From: Verrucomicrobiota bacterium | Lineage (GTDB): Bacteria > Verrucomicrobiota > Verrucomicrobiia > Limisphaerales > SXQI01 | DNA: 11,562 nt | Reading direction: 5' to 3' | Assembly: GCA_008933045.1 (NCBI GenBank) | Contig: WBXJ01000076.1 | Location: 1 to 11,562, forward strand | Shown: positions 1-5,858 of the stretch, piece after piece | Numbering within the stretch: position 1 is the stretch's first letter | How the letters are laid out: each line of letters starts with the position of its first letter | The notes under the pieces: generated by a model | The model's input: the letters and a program-made list of their open reading frames with translations, nothing else | What the model was told of the DNA's origin: nothing | The model's database searches: none | Program-made: the position numbers and the translations under genes

Positions 1-20
1 ACCCGCGCACAGAAACGGAC

Positions 21-1343
21 TTAGATAAACTCGTTGAAAATCGCTTCTAAGTACTCTTGTCGTCCGCTCTCCAAATTCGTGACTTCACCTAGCTTCAGGG
101 CGTGTTTTTCAAGTTCAGAGAATCCCACTTTACCATTTTCAATTTTCTGACCCAACGAACCATCCCATGTGCGATAACGGTTTTTGACGAACTCATCGAT
201 ACGTCCATCTTTCCGAATCGCCGCCGCAATTTTCAACCCTCGCGCAAAAGTATCCATCCCCGCGATATGGGCGTGAATTAAATCCTCCGGCTCAAAACTT
301 TCACGCCGCACCTTGGCATCAAAATTGGTTCCACCTGTCGTAAAACCGCCATGCTTCAAAATCGTCAGCATGCACTGGGTTGTTAAATAGATATCCGTAG
401 GAAATTGATCCGTGTCCCAGCCTAAGAATAAATCCCCCATGTTTGCATCGATACTCCCCAAAGCTCCCGCCGCGCTAGCGACCTCTAATTCATGCTGCAT
501 CGTGTGCCCGGCCAACGTCGCGTGGTTCGTCTCGATATTCAACTTAAAATGCTCCAGCAAATCGTATTCGCGTAGAAAGTTCAGACACGCCGCTGCATCG
601 CTATCATACTGGTGTTTAGTGGGTTCTTTCGGTTTCGGTTCGATATAAAAAGATCCCTTGAACCCGATCTTTTTCTTGTAGTCCACAGCCATGTGCATGA
701 AGGCTCCTAGGTGATCCATTTCCCGTTTAAGGTTCGTATTCATCAATGTGGAATACCCCTCACGACCACCCCAGAAAACGTAACCTTCCCCATCCAACTC
801 CTTCGTGACCTCCATCGCTTTCTTCACCTGTGCAGCAGCAAATGCGAATGAATCAACATTGCAACTCGTTGCCGCTCCATGCATGTAGCGTGGGTGCACA
901 AAATTTTGCGCGGTTCCCCACAGAAGCTTTACTCCAGTCTGCTGCATTTGCTCCTTCAACAACTCAACGATTTGATCGAGATAGTTGTTAGATTCACTCA
1001 ACGTCTTCGCGTGTGGGGCTAGATCACGGTCGTGAAAGGCGTAAAAAGGTGCGCCCAATTTGTCACAAATTTCAAAAAATGCCGGCACCCGCCGTTTCGC
1101 TTGCTCCAGCGATCCAGCTTTGGTCCCTTTTTCCCACGGACGCACAGCCGTTCCCCAACCGAACATATCCGACCCCGTTCCACACATCGTATGCCAGTAA
1201 ACAACGGAAAAACGCAGGTGATCTTTCATCGTTTTTCCCTCGACCAACTCGGTGGGGTTATAGTGTTTGAAAGTAAAAGCCTCGCGGGATTTGGATCCGG
1301 CGAACTCAATTTTTGGGATGTTCGGGAGTAAAGATTTAGCCAT
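21..1343 (-). CDS. xylA: Xylose isomerase
   Basis: Cytoplasmic metal-dependent isomerase that converts D-xylose to D-xylulose (and glucose to fructose), the entry step of the isomerase route of xylose use. At 440 aa it has the length of the longer class II enzymes. Visible active-site elements are FHDRD (His104, Asp107), the VFWGGREGY block around residue 189, YIEPKPKEPTKHQYD with Glu235 and Lys237, ETNHATLAGH with Glu271 and His274, IDAN with Asp299, WDTDQFPTD with Asp310 and Asp312, and GGTNFDAK with Asp342. Both metal sites and the catalytic His therefore look intact. The ATG start gives the usual class II N-terminus; no strong Shine-Dalgarno precedes it. No xylulokinase, xylose transporter or regulator gene lies beside it, so it seems a stand-alone unit. 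It is divergent from the tRNA gene, and the downstream side is cut by the window edge. Confidence 0.97.
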   Translation of the reverse strand: MAKSLLPNIPKIEFAGSKSREAFTFKHYNPTELVEGKTMKDHLRFSVVYWHTMCGTGSDMFGWGTAVRPWEKGTKAGSLEQAKRRVPAFFEICDKLGAPFYAFHDRDLAPHAKTLSESNNYLDQIVELLKEQMQQTGVKLLWGTAQNFVHPRYMHGAATSCNVDSFAFAAAQVKKAMEVTKELDGEGYVFWGGREGYSTLMNTNLKREMDHLGAFMHMAVDYKKKIGFKGSFYIEPKPKEPTKHQYDSDAAACLNFLREYDLLEHFKLNIETNHATLAGHTMQHELEVASAAGALGSIDANMGDLFLGWDTDQFPTDIYLTTQCMLTILKHGGFTTGGTNFDAKVRRESFEPEDLIHAHIAGMDTFARGLKIAAAIRKDGRIDEFVKNRYRTWDGSLGQKIENGKVGFSELEKHALKLGEVTNLESGRQEYLEAIFNEFI

Positions 1344-1643
1344 GATAACTACTCAGGTTGTGTGAAACTAGCATCGCGAATTGAGATAAAACCATTGGAC
1401 ATGGCCACTGCCTAAAACCGGCAAACAGTCCGTCTGCAGGAGCCAACCATCCAATAAAACTCGATCCGCAACGCTCATGAAACATATTACAAGCATGACA
1501 TTAAACCCACAATGCGAAACCGGCGGCAAGCGCGTTATCGAATCCGGCGTTCAAAATTGATTCAATTTTCCTTGCTCATGGAGCGTGAGTCATCTAGTTT
1601 CCAAGTCCGTTTTCTGCTGGAACGGTGTTCGATGGTTTTTGGC
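1344..1643. other. 300-base non-coding stretch between xylA and tRNA-Lys
   Basis: This stretch separates the divergent xylA and tRNA-Lys genes and should hold both promoters. I see no convincing -35/-10 pair on either strand. The best plus-strand candidate is TTGCTC (1572-1577), 17 bp, then TAGTTT (1595-1600), only three matches per hexamer. The one clear structure is the palindrome at 1553-1569, listed separately. I found no credible coding region; the open frame that runs through it continues across the tRNA and is an artefact. Confidence 0.6.
1553..1569. repeat. Perfect 17-bp palindrome, operator-like
   Basis: AAAATTGA-T-TCAATTTT is two perfect 8-bp arms about a single central base. It lies 75 bp upstream of the tRNA-Lys gene and about 210 bp upstream of the xylA start. 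It is too AT-rich, and its loop too small, to act as an RNA hairpin, so a protein-binding site is the more natural reading. No regulator is known for it from this window. Confidence 0.5.
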
Positions 1644-1719
1644 GGGTTGGTAGCTCAGTCGGTAGAGCAGTGCCCTTTTAAGGCATTGGTCGTGGGTTCG
1701 AGTCCCACCCAACCCACCA
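1644..1719 (+). tRNA. tRNA-Lys (anticodon UUU), CCA encoded
   Basis: A full cloverleaf can be folded by eye. The 7-bp acceptor stem GGGTTGG (1644-1650) pairs perfectly with CCAACCC (1709-1715). The D stem is GCTC/GAGC with loop AGTCGGTA. The anticodon stem GTGCC/GGCAT has one G-U pair and loop CTTTTAA, giving anticodon TTT at 1677-1679. The variable loop has 5 nt, the T stem is GTGGG/CCCAC and the T loop is TTCGAGT. The discriminator base is A1716, and CCA is encoded at 1717-1719. It reads AAA and AAG codons. I see no clear hairpin-plus-T terminator after it. Confidence 0.97.
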
Positions 1720-1818
1720 CTTAACGGTCACAATAAATTGATCATCGGTCAGGCTTAAAATTTTCATTTCAACATTCATCCTTTGCATTTTGAAACGTAA
1801 AAATGAGCGTGCGTTTCG

Positions 1819-1846
1819 TTGACATTTTGGGATTGTTTTGTATGGT
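1819..1846 (+). promoter_or_regulatory. Candidate sigma70-type promoter for the UvrB/UvrC-motif gene
   Basis: A consensus TTGACA (1819-1824) is followed by a 16-bp spacer and TATGGT (1841-1846, four of six matches to TATAAT). Transcription would begin near 1853, only about two bases before the ATG at 1855, so the mRNA would be almost leaderless. This also argues against the in-frame TTG at 1819 as a translation start, because that TTG is part of the -35 box. Confidence 0.45.
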
Positions 1847-1854
1847 TGTGGAGG

Positions 1855-2616
1855 ATGAATCTCGACATTTCACGTTACCTCGATTCATGGGAATATCAGC
1901 CCGGTAAAATTGTGGTGCGCAAAATTAAGGGCAAGGACGGAAACCCGAAGATACAACTTCGGGTGGATCTAGGTATCTTGCAAATGAACCTCACGGGCCG
2001 CCCTGATGGTAAATTACCTTTTGGCCACGAAACGCTTTTTGAACACTACCTGTCCCGATTAGCCAAATACGCCGATGCTCAGGAATCTGATCCTTCTGGC
2101 TTTAAGCTTTCCATCGAAGATTGCAGCAAGTTGCAACAGGAGGCCATTCAGTTTCATCATCGCTACATTTGCCTGTTTCAGTTGAAGGATTATGATGCGG
2201 TGATTCGCGATACCGAGAGAAATCTCGCGGTGTTTGATTTTGTGAACCAGTTTGCTGACTCTCCAGAATTCGCGGCAAATATTGGTCAACTTCGTCCACA
2301 ACTGTTGATGATGCGGGCCCGAGCGAAGGGATCCAAAGAGGCCGAGGCCGATCAGCACAGCACTGCGATTCACACGATCGAGCAGACGATGGAGGAGATA
2401 AGAGCGTTTTTCCGGGAACAGAATCGGCCTGAGCTCGCCGATTTATCTGGAGAGATTCAGTCCTTGCAACAATGGTCTCAGGAGATTCGATCGACGCGTC
2501 CTCTCAGCCAACGGGAGCAACTGGAACAAGCACTGCAGGAGGCGGTGAGACGCGAGGATTACGAGAAAGCTGCCGAAGTTCGTGATGCGTTACGGAATCT
2601 CAAATCGGTGCTCTGA
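1855..2616 (+). CDS. UvrB/UvrC-motif protein of unknown function
   Basis: Predicted soluble protein of 253 aa, with no signal peptide or membrane segment. The C-terminus (about residues 219-252) is a UvrB/UvrC motif: an acidic/basic helical hairpin with the typical EDYEKAAEVRDAL core, also found in McsA and in UvrB/UvrC, where it mediates protein contacts. The N-terminal part has a conserved-looking block, QLRVDLGILQM...TGRPDGK...PFG (residues 34-57). I associate this block with uncharacterised proteins of PVC bacteria. The middle is helical and rich in charged residues. It is not UvrB or UvrC, since no helicase or GIY-YIG domain is present. I chose ATG 1855 because the longer TTG start at 1819 overlaps a promoter-like -35 box. 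The GGAGG before the ATG touches it directly, which is too close for a normal Shine-Dalgarno. The yqeY-like gene follows after 12 nt, probably in one transcript. Function unknown. Confidence 0.85.
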   Translation: MNLDISRYLDSWEYQPGKIVVRKIKGKDGNPKIQLRVDLGILQMNLTGRPDGKLPFGHETLFEHYLSRLAKYADAQESDPSGFKLSIEDCSKLQQEAIQFHHRYICLFQLKDYDAVIRDTERNLAVFDFVNQFADSPEFAANIGQLRPQLLMMRARAKGSKEAEADQHSTAIHTIEQTMEEIRAFFREQNRPELADLSGEIQSLQQWSQEIRSTRPLSQREQLEQALQEAVRREDYEKAAEVRDALRNLKSVL

Positions 2617-2628
2617 CCCTTTTCACTC

Positions 2629-3084
2629 ATGACTCTACCTTCAATGCTGGATCAATTAAGTGCACAGATCAAGGCTGCGATGCTGGCTCGCGATGCTGAC
2701 CGCTTGTCGACCCTTAGAATGCTCAAATCTGCTTTGGGTTATCTTCAGATTGAGCGCAAATCCGAGCCCCTGACGGACGCGGATTTCATCGCAATGGTTC
2801 AGCGAGAAATCAAGAAACGCCAAGATTCGATCACCCAGTTCGAACAAGGAGGCCGGATGGAATTGGCCGAGAAGGAGAAGCAGGAGGCAATTATTCTCCA
2901 AACTTTCCTTCCAATACCCCTGACACTTCTTGAGCTTGAGGCGATGGTCGTTGCGACAATCCAAACCCTAGGGGCCACAGGGAAAAAGGAAATGGGAGCC
3001 GTTATTAAGTCAGTTCAAGCTCAGGCAGCAGGCCGAGCGGATGGCAAATCGATCAGTGCTTTGGTGGGCAGACTTTTGCCTTAA
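2629..3084 (+). CDS. GatB/YqeY domain-containing protein
   Basis: A 151-aa protein matching the YqeY family over its whole length. It has an N-terminal helical part (RLSTLRMLKSALGYLQIE, residues 25-42), then REIKKRQDSITQFEQGGR (about 60-77), EKEKQEAIILQTFLP (about 80-95), and a C-terminal GKKEMGAVIKSVQAQAAGRADGK-like stretch (about 117-139). This fold is shared with the tail of GatB, the amidotransferase subunit that helps make Gln- and Asn-tRNA. Stand-alone YqeY proteins are presumed to bind tRNA, but their role is not established. ATG 2629 is used; ATG 2644 (Met6) is also possible, and neither has a clear ribosome binding site. It lies 12 nt after the UvrB/UvrC-motif gene. Its stop is 19 nt from the convergent DUF420 gene, with no visible terminator between them. 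Confidence 0.93.
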   Translation: MTLPSMLDQLSAQIKAAMLARDADRLSTLRMLKSALGYLQIERKSEPLTDADFIAMVQREIKKRQDSITQFEQGGRMELAEKEKQEAIILQTFLPIPLTLLELEAMVVATIQTLGATGKKEMGAVIKSVQAQAAGRADGKSISALVGRLLP

Positions 3085-3103
3085 CAGGCCATCAGAGTTC
3101 CCC

Positions 3104-3529
3104 TCATTTCTGTGGGAAAATCTGGTAAAGTAACAAGTAGATCACGACTCCTGTGATCGAGACATACATCCATACGGGCCAAGTCCATCGCGCAATTTTT
3201 TTGTGCAATTCCCAACGTTCCCGCCAAGCTCGAGAAAGGCTTATCAGAATCATCGGGACAACCACGATTGCAAGAATCGTATGCGTCAGTAGGAGAATCA
3301 GGTAGATGGGTCGAAACCAAGCGGGATTCCGAAACTCCGTTCTTCCCCAATAAATATGATACGTCAGATACGAGGCCAGAAATACTGATGATGTCACAAA
3401 TGCCGAAATCATGGCATTACGATGGGCCACTTTATTGCCCTTGCGGATCATATAAAAGCCGACGGAGAGAAAAATTACACTCAAACCGTTCAAGCAAGCG
3501 TTTACGAGGGGTAGATCAGTGATTGTCAT
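3104..3529 (-). CDS. DUF420 membrane protein, CtaM/YozB-like oxidase assembly factor
   Basis: A 141-aa inner-membrane protein with four predicted membrane helices (about residues 8-27, 40-59, 76-97 and 117-136). Its family-typical histidines lie at or near helix ends: His36, His58, His83 and His109. DUF420 proteins include YozB and CtaM; CtaM is needed for active aa3-type oxidase in Staphylococcus, with the exact step unclear. It starts 3 nt after the SCO stop codon, so it is almost certainly co-transcribed and probably translationally coupled with SCO. That pairing supports a role in copper or haem delivery to the oxidase. It is the last gene of the locus and faces the yqeY-like gene. Family assignment is confident; function here is inferred from homology and context. 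Confidence 0.88.
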   Translation of the reverse strand: MTITDLPLVNACLNGLSVIFLSVGFYMIRKGNKVAHRNAMISAFVTSSVFLASYLTYHIYWGRTEFRNPAWFRPIYLILLLTHTILAIVVVPMILISLSRAWRERWELHKKIARWTWPVWMYVSITGVVIYLLLYQIFPQK

Positions 3530-3532
3530 ATC

Positions 3533-4183
3533 TCAATGAGGATTTGTGCGGATCAGCGCGTTCGCGGCGGTGATCAACTGTTGTTCAAAATCGGGTTCTA
3601 AACTTTCAAAACTACCGCGCACACGTCCCTTTTGATCGACAAGCATAAACACGGTACTATGAATAAAAAGATCATCCGGCACGGTTTGCTGATTGGGTTC
3701 CTTCTCCAATGCAGTGAGCTTCAGACCTTTCAAGGCTAACCCTGCAATTTCCTTCATGGAACCCGTTAAAAAAAACCAACGATTAGGATCGGCACCAAAT
3801 CGTTCTGAAAACCGTTTGAGAACGGCGGGTGTATCGTGCGTTGGATCCGTGGTCAGCGTCACGAATCGAATCGGGGCATCCACCGGAAACGCTCGTTGCA
3901 ATGCGGCCATTCGTTCGGTCATTCGGGGACAAGGGCCGGGGCATCGGCTGAAGACAATATCAGCGATCCAAACTTTGCCCTGCAAGTCTGCGAACGTAGA
4001 AACGGAACCAAGTTGATTCGTTAAAAGGAACGATTCCACTTGGCCATAAACGGGCATTCGATCCACCAACCGGATCGCTTGATCAAATCGCGTGCGAACG
4101 AACAGGACTGACACGCCGATCGTGACTCCTGCGAGCACACCCCACACGACCCAAGAAACTAAGGTTGACTGCTTGTTGACCAT
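3533..4183 (-). CDS. SCO1/SenC/PrrC-family copper chaperone for cytochrome oxidase
   Basis: A 216-aa membrane-anchored thioredoxin-fold protein. The single N-terminal anchor is about residues 9-29, and the rest is periplasmic. The copper-binding set is complete: CPGPC with Cys81 and Cys85 in the family CxxxC motif, and His175 in FIHSTVFMLVD. The TTDPTHDTPAVLKRF stretch (111-125) is also typical. SCO proteins deliver copper to, or reduce, the CuA site of subunit II. The gene directly follows coxB/ctaC but is separated from it by a strong terminator whose T-tract ends only three bases before this ATG. Its only Shine-Dalgarno-like sequence (GGAGGAG) lies inside the 3' arm of that hairpin. It is followed by the DUF420 gene. 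Confidence 0.95.
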   Translation of the reverse strand: MVNKQSTLVSWVVWGVLAGVTIGVSVLFVRTRFDQAIRLVDRMPVYGQVESFLLTNQLGSVSTFADLQGKVWIADIVFSRCPGPCPRMTERMAALQRAFPVDAPIRFVTLTTDPTHDTPAVLKRFSERFGADPNRWFFLTGSMKEIAGLALKGLKLTALEKEPNQQTVPDDLFIHSTVFMLVDQKGRVRGSFESLEPDFEQQLITAANALIRTNPH

Positions 4184-4186
4184 AAT

Positions 4187-4225
4187 AAAAAAGCTCCTCC
4201 GAGACCGTAGATCGGCCGAAGGAGC
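4187..4225 (-). terminator. Rho-independent terminator between coxB and SCO
   Basis: In the transcript sense, GCTCCTTCGG (4225-4216) pairs with TCGGAGGAGC (4202-4193) in a 10-bp stem with two G-U pairs. A 2-nt bulge and an inner CCG/CGG stem follow, with loop ATCTA. TTTTTT (4192-4187) comes straight after the stem. It begins 17 nt after the coxB stop codon, the classic position for the end of the coxA-C-D-x-y-B unit. It stops three bases before the SCO start codon, so SCO expression needs read-through or a promoter hidden in this element. Confidence 0.85.
4194..4200 (-). promoter_or_regulatory. SCO Shine-Dalgarno-like sequence buried in the terminator stem
   Basis: Read on the minus strand this is GGAGGAG, the only purine-rich ribosome-binding candidate before the SCO ATG. 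The AGGAG ends 10 nt upstream of the ATG, a little long but usable. All seven bases pair in the 3' arm of the terminator hairpin. In a read-through transcript the site would be masked unless the hairpin were opened. Confidence 0.5.
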
Positions 4226-4242
4226 CTTCTTGTAATAGGTTG

Positions 4243-5010
4243 TTACTCGAAACTCACGTTGCCACCACCGGCCTTACTTTTTTCTGCCATGTATTTCTCA
4301 TAATCCTCAGGCGTGACGACTTTGAAGACTCCCTTCATGAAATAATGAGAATTACCGCAGAGTTGCGCGCAGTTAATCAGATAGTCACCGATCTGAGTAG
4401 GCTCAAACCACAATGGAATACTCAAGCCGGGAATGCAATCCTGAGTGATCCGGAAGGGAATCATTTTGAACGAATGAATCACATCCTTGGACGTGAAATA
4501 GGTGATAACTGGCTTTCCTAACGGGACAATGATCTCGTTCAGGGGCGCGGTGATGTCATCCTTGCCAGCGGGATCCGAGTTGTCCAAGCCGAGGGGGTTT
4601 GCAGTGGTGAGGAACTTAACGTCTTGTTTCCCAAAAATCCCATCTTTGCCGGGGTAACGTGAGTTCCAAGCAAATTGCTCGGCGGTGACACGAATTACCG
4701 TGGCATCCTTTTCAGCGGGAAATTTATCCACCAATCTGCTCCAAAGTGGTAAAGCAAAACCGATCAGAATAACAATCTCAACCACCGCGACGGCGAGCTC
4801 AATATAGCTCGATGCGTGAGACTGCACACCGATGTAACTGGCTTTCGGGTTGACCGATTTTCGAAACCTGAAAATTGCGTACAGAAAATAACAGAACCAT
4901 CCCACAAAAAGCGCAAGCATCAGGTAGTGGATATAATAGAACAACTTATCCACCTGAGGCGCGTGAACTGAGAAGCTCACTGGCAATCCAAGAAATCCAA
5001 ACAGATTCAT
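4243..5010 (-). CDS. ctaC: Cytochrome c oxidase subunit II
   Basis: Binds the dinuclear CuA centre that accepts electrons from the periplasmic donor. 255 aa, with two membrane helices (about residues 27-47 and 70-90) and a C-terminal cupredoxin domain outside the membrane. The CuA ligand set is His179 (DVIHSF) and CAQLCGNSHYFM, giving Cys214, Gln216, Cys218, His222 and Met225. The residue giving a backbone ligand is Gln rather than the commoner Glu; the ba3 oxidase of Thermus also has Gln there. FAWNSRYP (113-120) carries the aromatic patch at the electron entry. There is no fused cytochrome c domain, so it is not caa3-type. I see no clear cleavable signal peptide or lipobox. Glu71 near the start of helix 2 may match the glutamate at the K-channel mouth. 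It is the last structural subunit gene, after two small genes, and a terminator follows it. Confidence 0.96.
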   Translation of the reverse strand: MNLFGFLGLPVSFSVHAPQVDKLFYYIHYLMLALFVGWFCYFLYAIFRFRKSVNPKASYIGVQSHASSYIELAVAVVEIVILIGFALPLWSRLVDKFPAEKDATVIRVTAEQFAWNSRYPGKDGIFGKQDVKFLTTANPLGLDNSDPAGKDDITAPLNEIIVPLGKPVITYFTSKDVIHSFKMIPFRITQDCIPGLSIPLWFEPTQIGDYLINCAQLCGNSHYFMKGVFKVVTPEDYEKYMAEKSKAGGGNVSFE

Positions 5011-5031
5011 TCCTATGTTTTAAGGTAAAAG

Positions 5032-5298
5032 TTAAAGGGTCGGGACGTCGGTATCGTTATTAACGGGGAGCTGATTTTGATGAGCACGACGATTGAGGAA
5101 AACAAAGAACATCGAAATCGTCGCTAAGGTCGAAACAATAAAGAATAGTAAGGTAAGAATCCCCCAATTCATACCCACAGCTAGTCGAGAGTCGGTCTTG
5201 CCGAAACAGACGGCGCAGGCCGAAGCAATTGAAGGATTAAAAACTAGGAGACCGATGAGGACAGCTCCCAGACCGTGATTAATTCGTTTTGAGATCAT
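5032..5298 (-). CDS. Small CxxC membrane protein of the cox cluster
   Basis: An 88-aa protein with no assigned function. The N-terminus looks like a signal peptide: positive start, hydrophobic core about residues 9-20, and ASA just before Cys28. It is followed by CAVCFGKTDSRLAVGMNWGI (28-47), then one membrane helix (about 46-68) and a short polar tail. Cys28 and Cys31 would lie just outside the membrane, fit for binding copper or haem or for a redox role. If cleavage follows Ala27, Cys28 becomes the first residue, so a lipoprotein-like form is possible, though Ala at -3 is atypical for a lipobox. The ATG overlaps the preceding gene's stop by 4 nt (ATGA), a sign of translational coupling, and subunit II follows after 21 nt. 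From memory, short CxVCFG proteins occur in cox clusters of related phyla; I know of no experimental work on them. An oxidase-assembly role is inferred from context only. Confidence 0.85.
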   Translation of the reverse strand: MISKRINHGLGAVLIGLLVFNPSIASACAVCFGKTDSRLAVGMNWGILTLLFFIVSTLATISMFFVFLNRRAHQNQLPVNNDTDVPTL

Positions 5299-5501
5299 TG
5301 GTAGCTGATGTGTTTCAGTTTCTTTAGGAAGAACCGTCCATACACCAACACTGCCAAACTGGTGACTGCTGCACAGATGGCAGCGGCTAAGTAACTAGTC
5401 ACCTGAGTCCGAGCAAATTCCTGATAGGCCCATACGGTCAGGAATAAACTCAGCGCCAAGGTGGCAAGCATGAACACGATATGAAACGATTTAAGGGACA
5501 T
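5295..5501 (-). CDS. Small two-helix membrane protein of the cox cluster
   Basis: A 68-aa protein with two predicted membrane helices (about residues 6-25 and 36-57) and a basic C-terminal tail (FFLKKLKHIS), which suggests both ends are cytoplasmic. I do not recognise a characterised family. It overlaps coxD by 11 nt upstream and the CxxC gene by 4 nt downstream. Both its ends are therefore locked into the operon by overlap, which makes it a real gene despite its size. It could be a small accessory subunit or an assembly factor. Nothing in its residues (one His near the N-terminus, one near the C-terminus, one Cys in helix 2) shows which. Confidence 0.8.
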   Translation of the reverse strand: MSLKSFHIVFMLATLALSLFLTVWAYQEFARTQVTSYLAAAICAAVTSLAVLVYGRFFLKKLKHISYQ

Positions 5502-5850
5502 AGCTTTGATGATGGATAAAGCTCGCTGGGTGCATAGACCACAAAGTGAGATAGACTAAACCAGCGAAAAAAAATGTGGTTGACCCCAGAATCATATAAA
5601 TCATTTTCTTCTCAGAAATGAGATGCATGAAATACCCAGCCACCAAAAACGCTTTGATGCTGGCGATTGATAAGGCCACGACGATATTCATTGTTGGCGA
5701 ACCAAAATTGATATAGGAGGCCAATACCGTGACAATGGTCCCCACGGTCAGTGCTGCAAAAATAATCAAATACCGACGAACCTCGGAGGCAACATCATGG
5801 TGACCGTGAGAGGCGGAGTGGAGCTTAGCTGGAGTTGAAGAATGACTCAT
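5491..5850 (-). CDS. coxD: Cytochrome c oxidase subunit IV
   Basis: A 119-aa small subunit of the prokaryotic COX4 type. It has a His-rich cytoplasmic N-terminus (HSASHGHHD, residues 11-19) and three membrane helices (about 26-46, 54-77 and 83-105). The diagnostic block is SIASIKAFLVAGYFMHL (61-77), the K-x3-V-x2-FMHL pattern of this family. I chose ATG 5850 because the longer frame to 5916 would overlap the end of coxC by 58 nt. The shorter start leaves an 8-nt gap and gives the usual family length. The next gene starts inside its last codons. It stabilises the core complex; in well-studied oxidases it is not needed for catalysis. Confidence 0.92.
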   Translation of the reverse strand: MSHSSTPAKLHSASHGHHDVASEVRRYLIIFAALTVGTIVTVLASYINFGSPTMNIVVALSIASIKAFLVAGYFMHLISEKKMIYMILGSTTFFFAGLVYLTLWSMHPASFIHHQSYVP

Positions 5851-5858
5851 AAAATGGA

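Noticed and set aside
1512..1724. A 70-codon plus-strand open frame ending in a VAQSVEQ...SSPTQPTT-like sequence
   Set aside because: It reads straight through the tRNA-Lys gene; this peptide pattern is a well-known artefact of translating tRNA sequence.
1788..1818. GAAACG...CGTTTC inverted repeat as a tRNA terminator
   Set aside because: Arms are only 6 bp with a 15-base loop and no T-tract follows.
1819..1854. TTG start extending the UvrB/UvrC-motif protein by 12 residues
   Set aside because: The TTG is the first codon of a consensus -35 box, the added residues are Trp/Phe/Cys-rich and unlike the protein, and no ribosome binding site precedes it.
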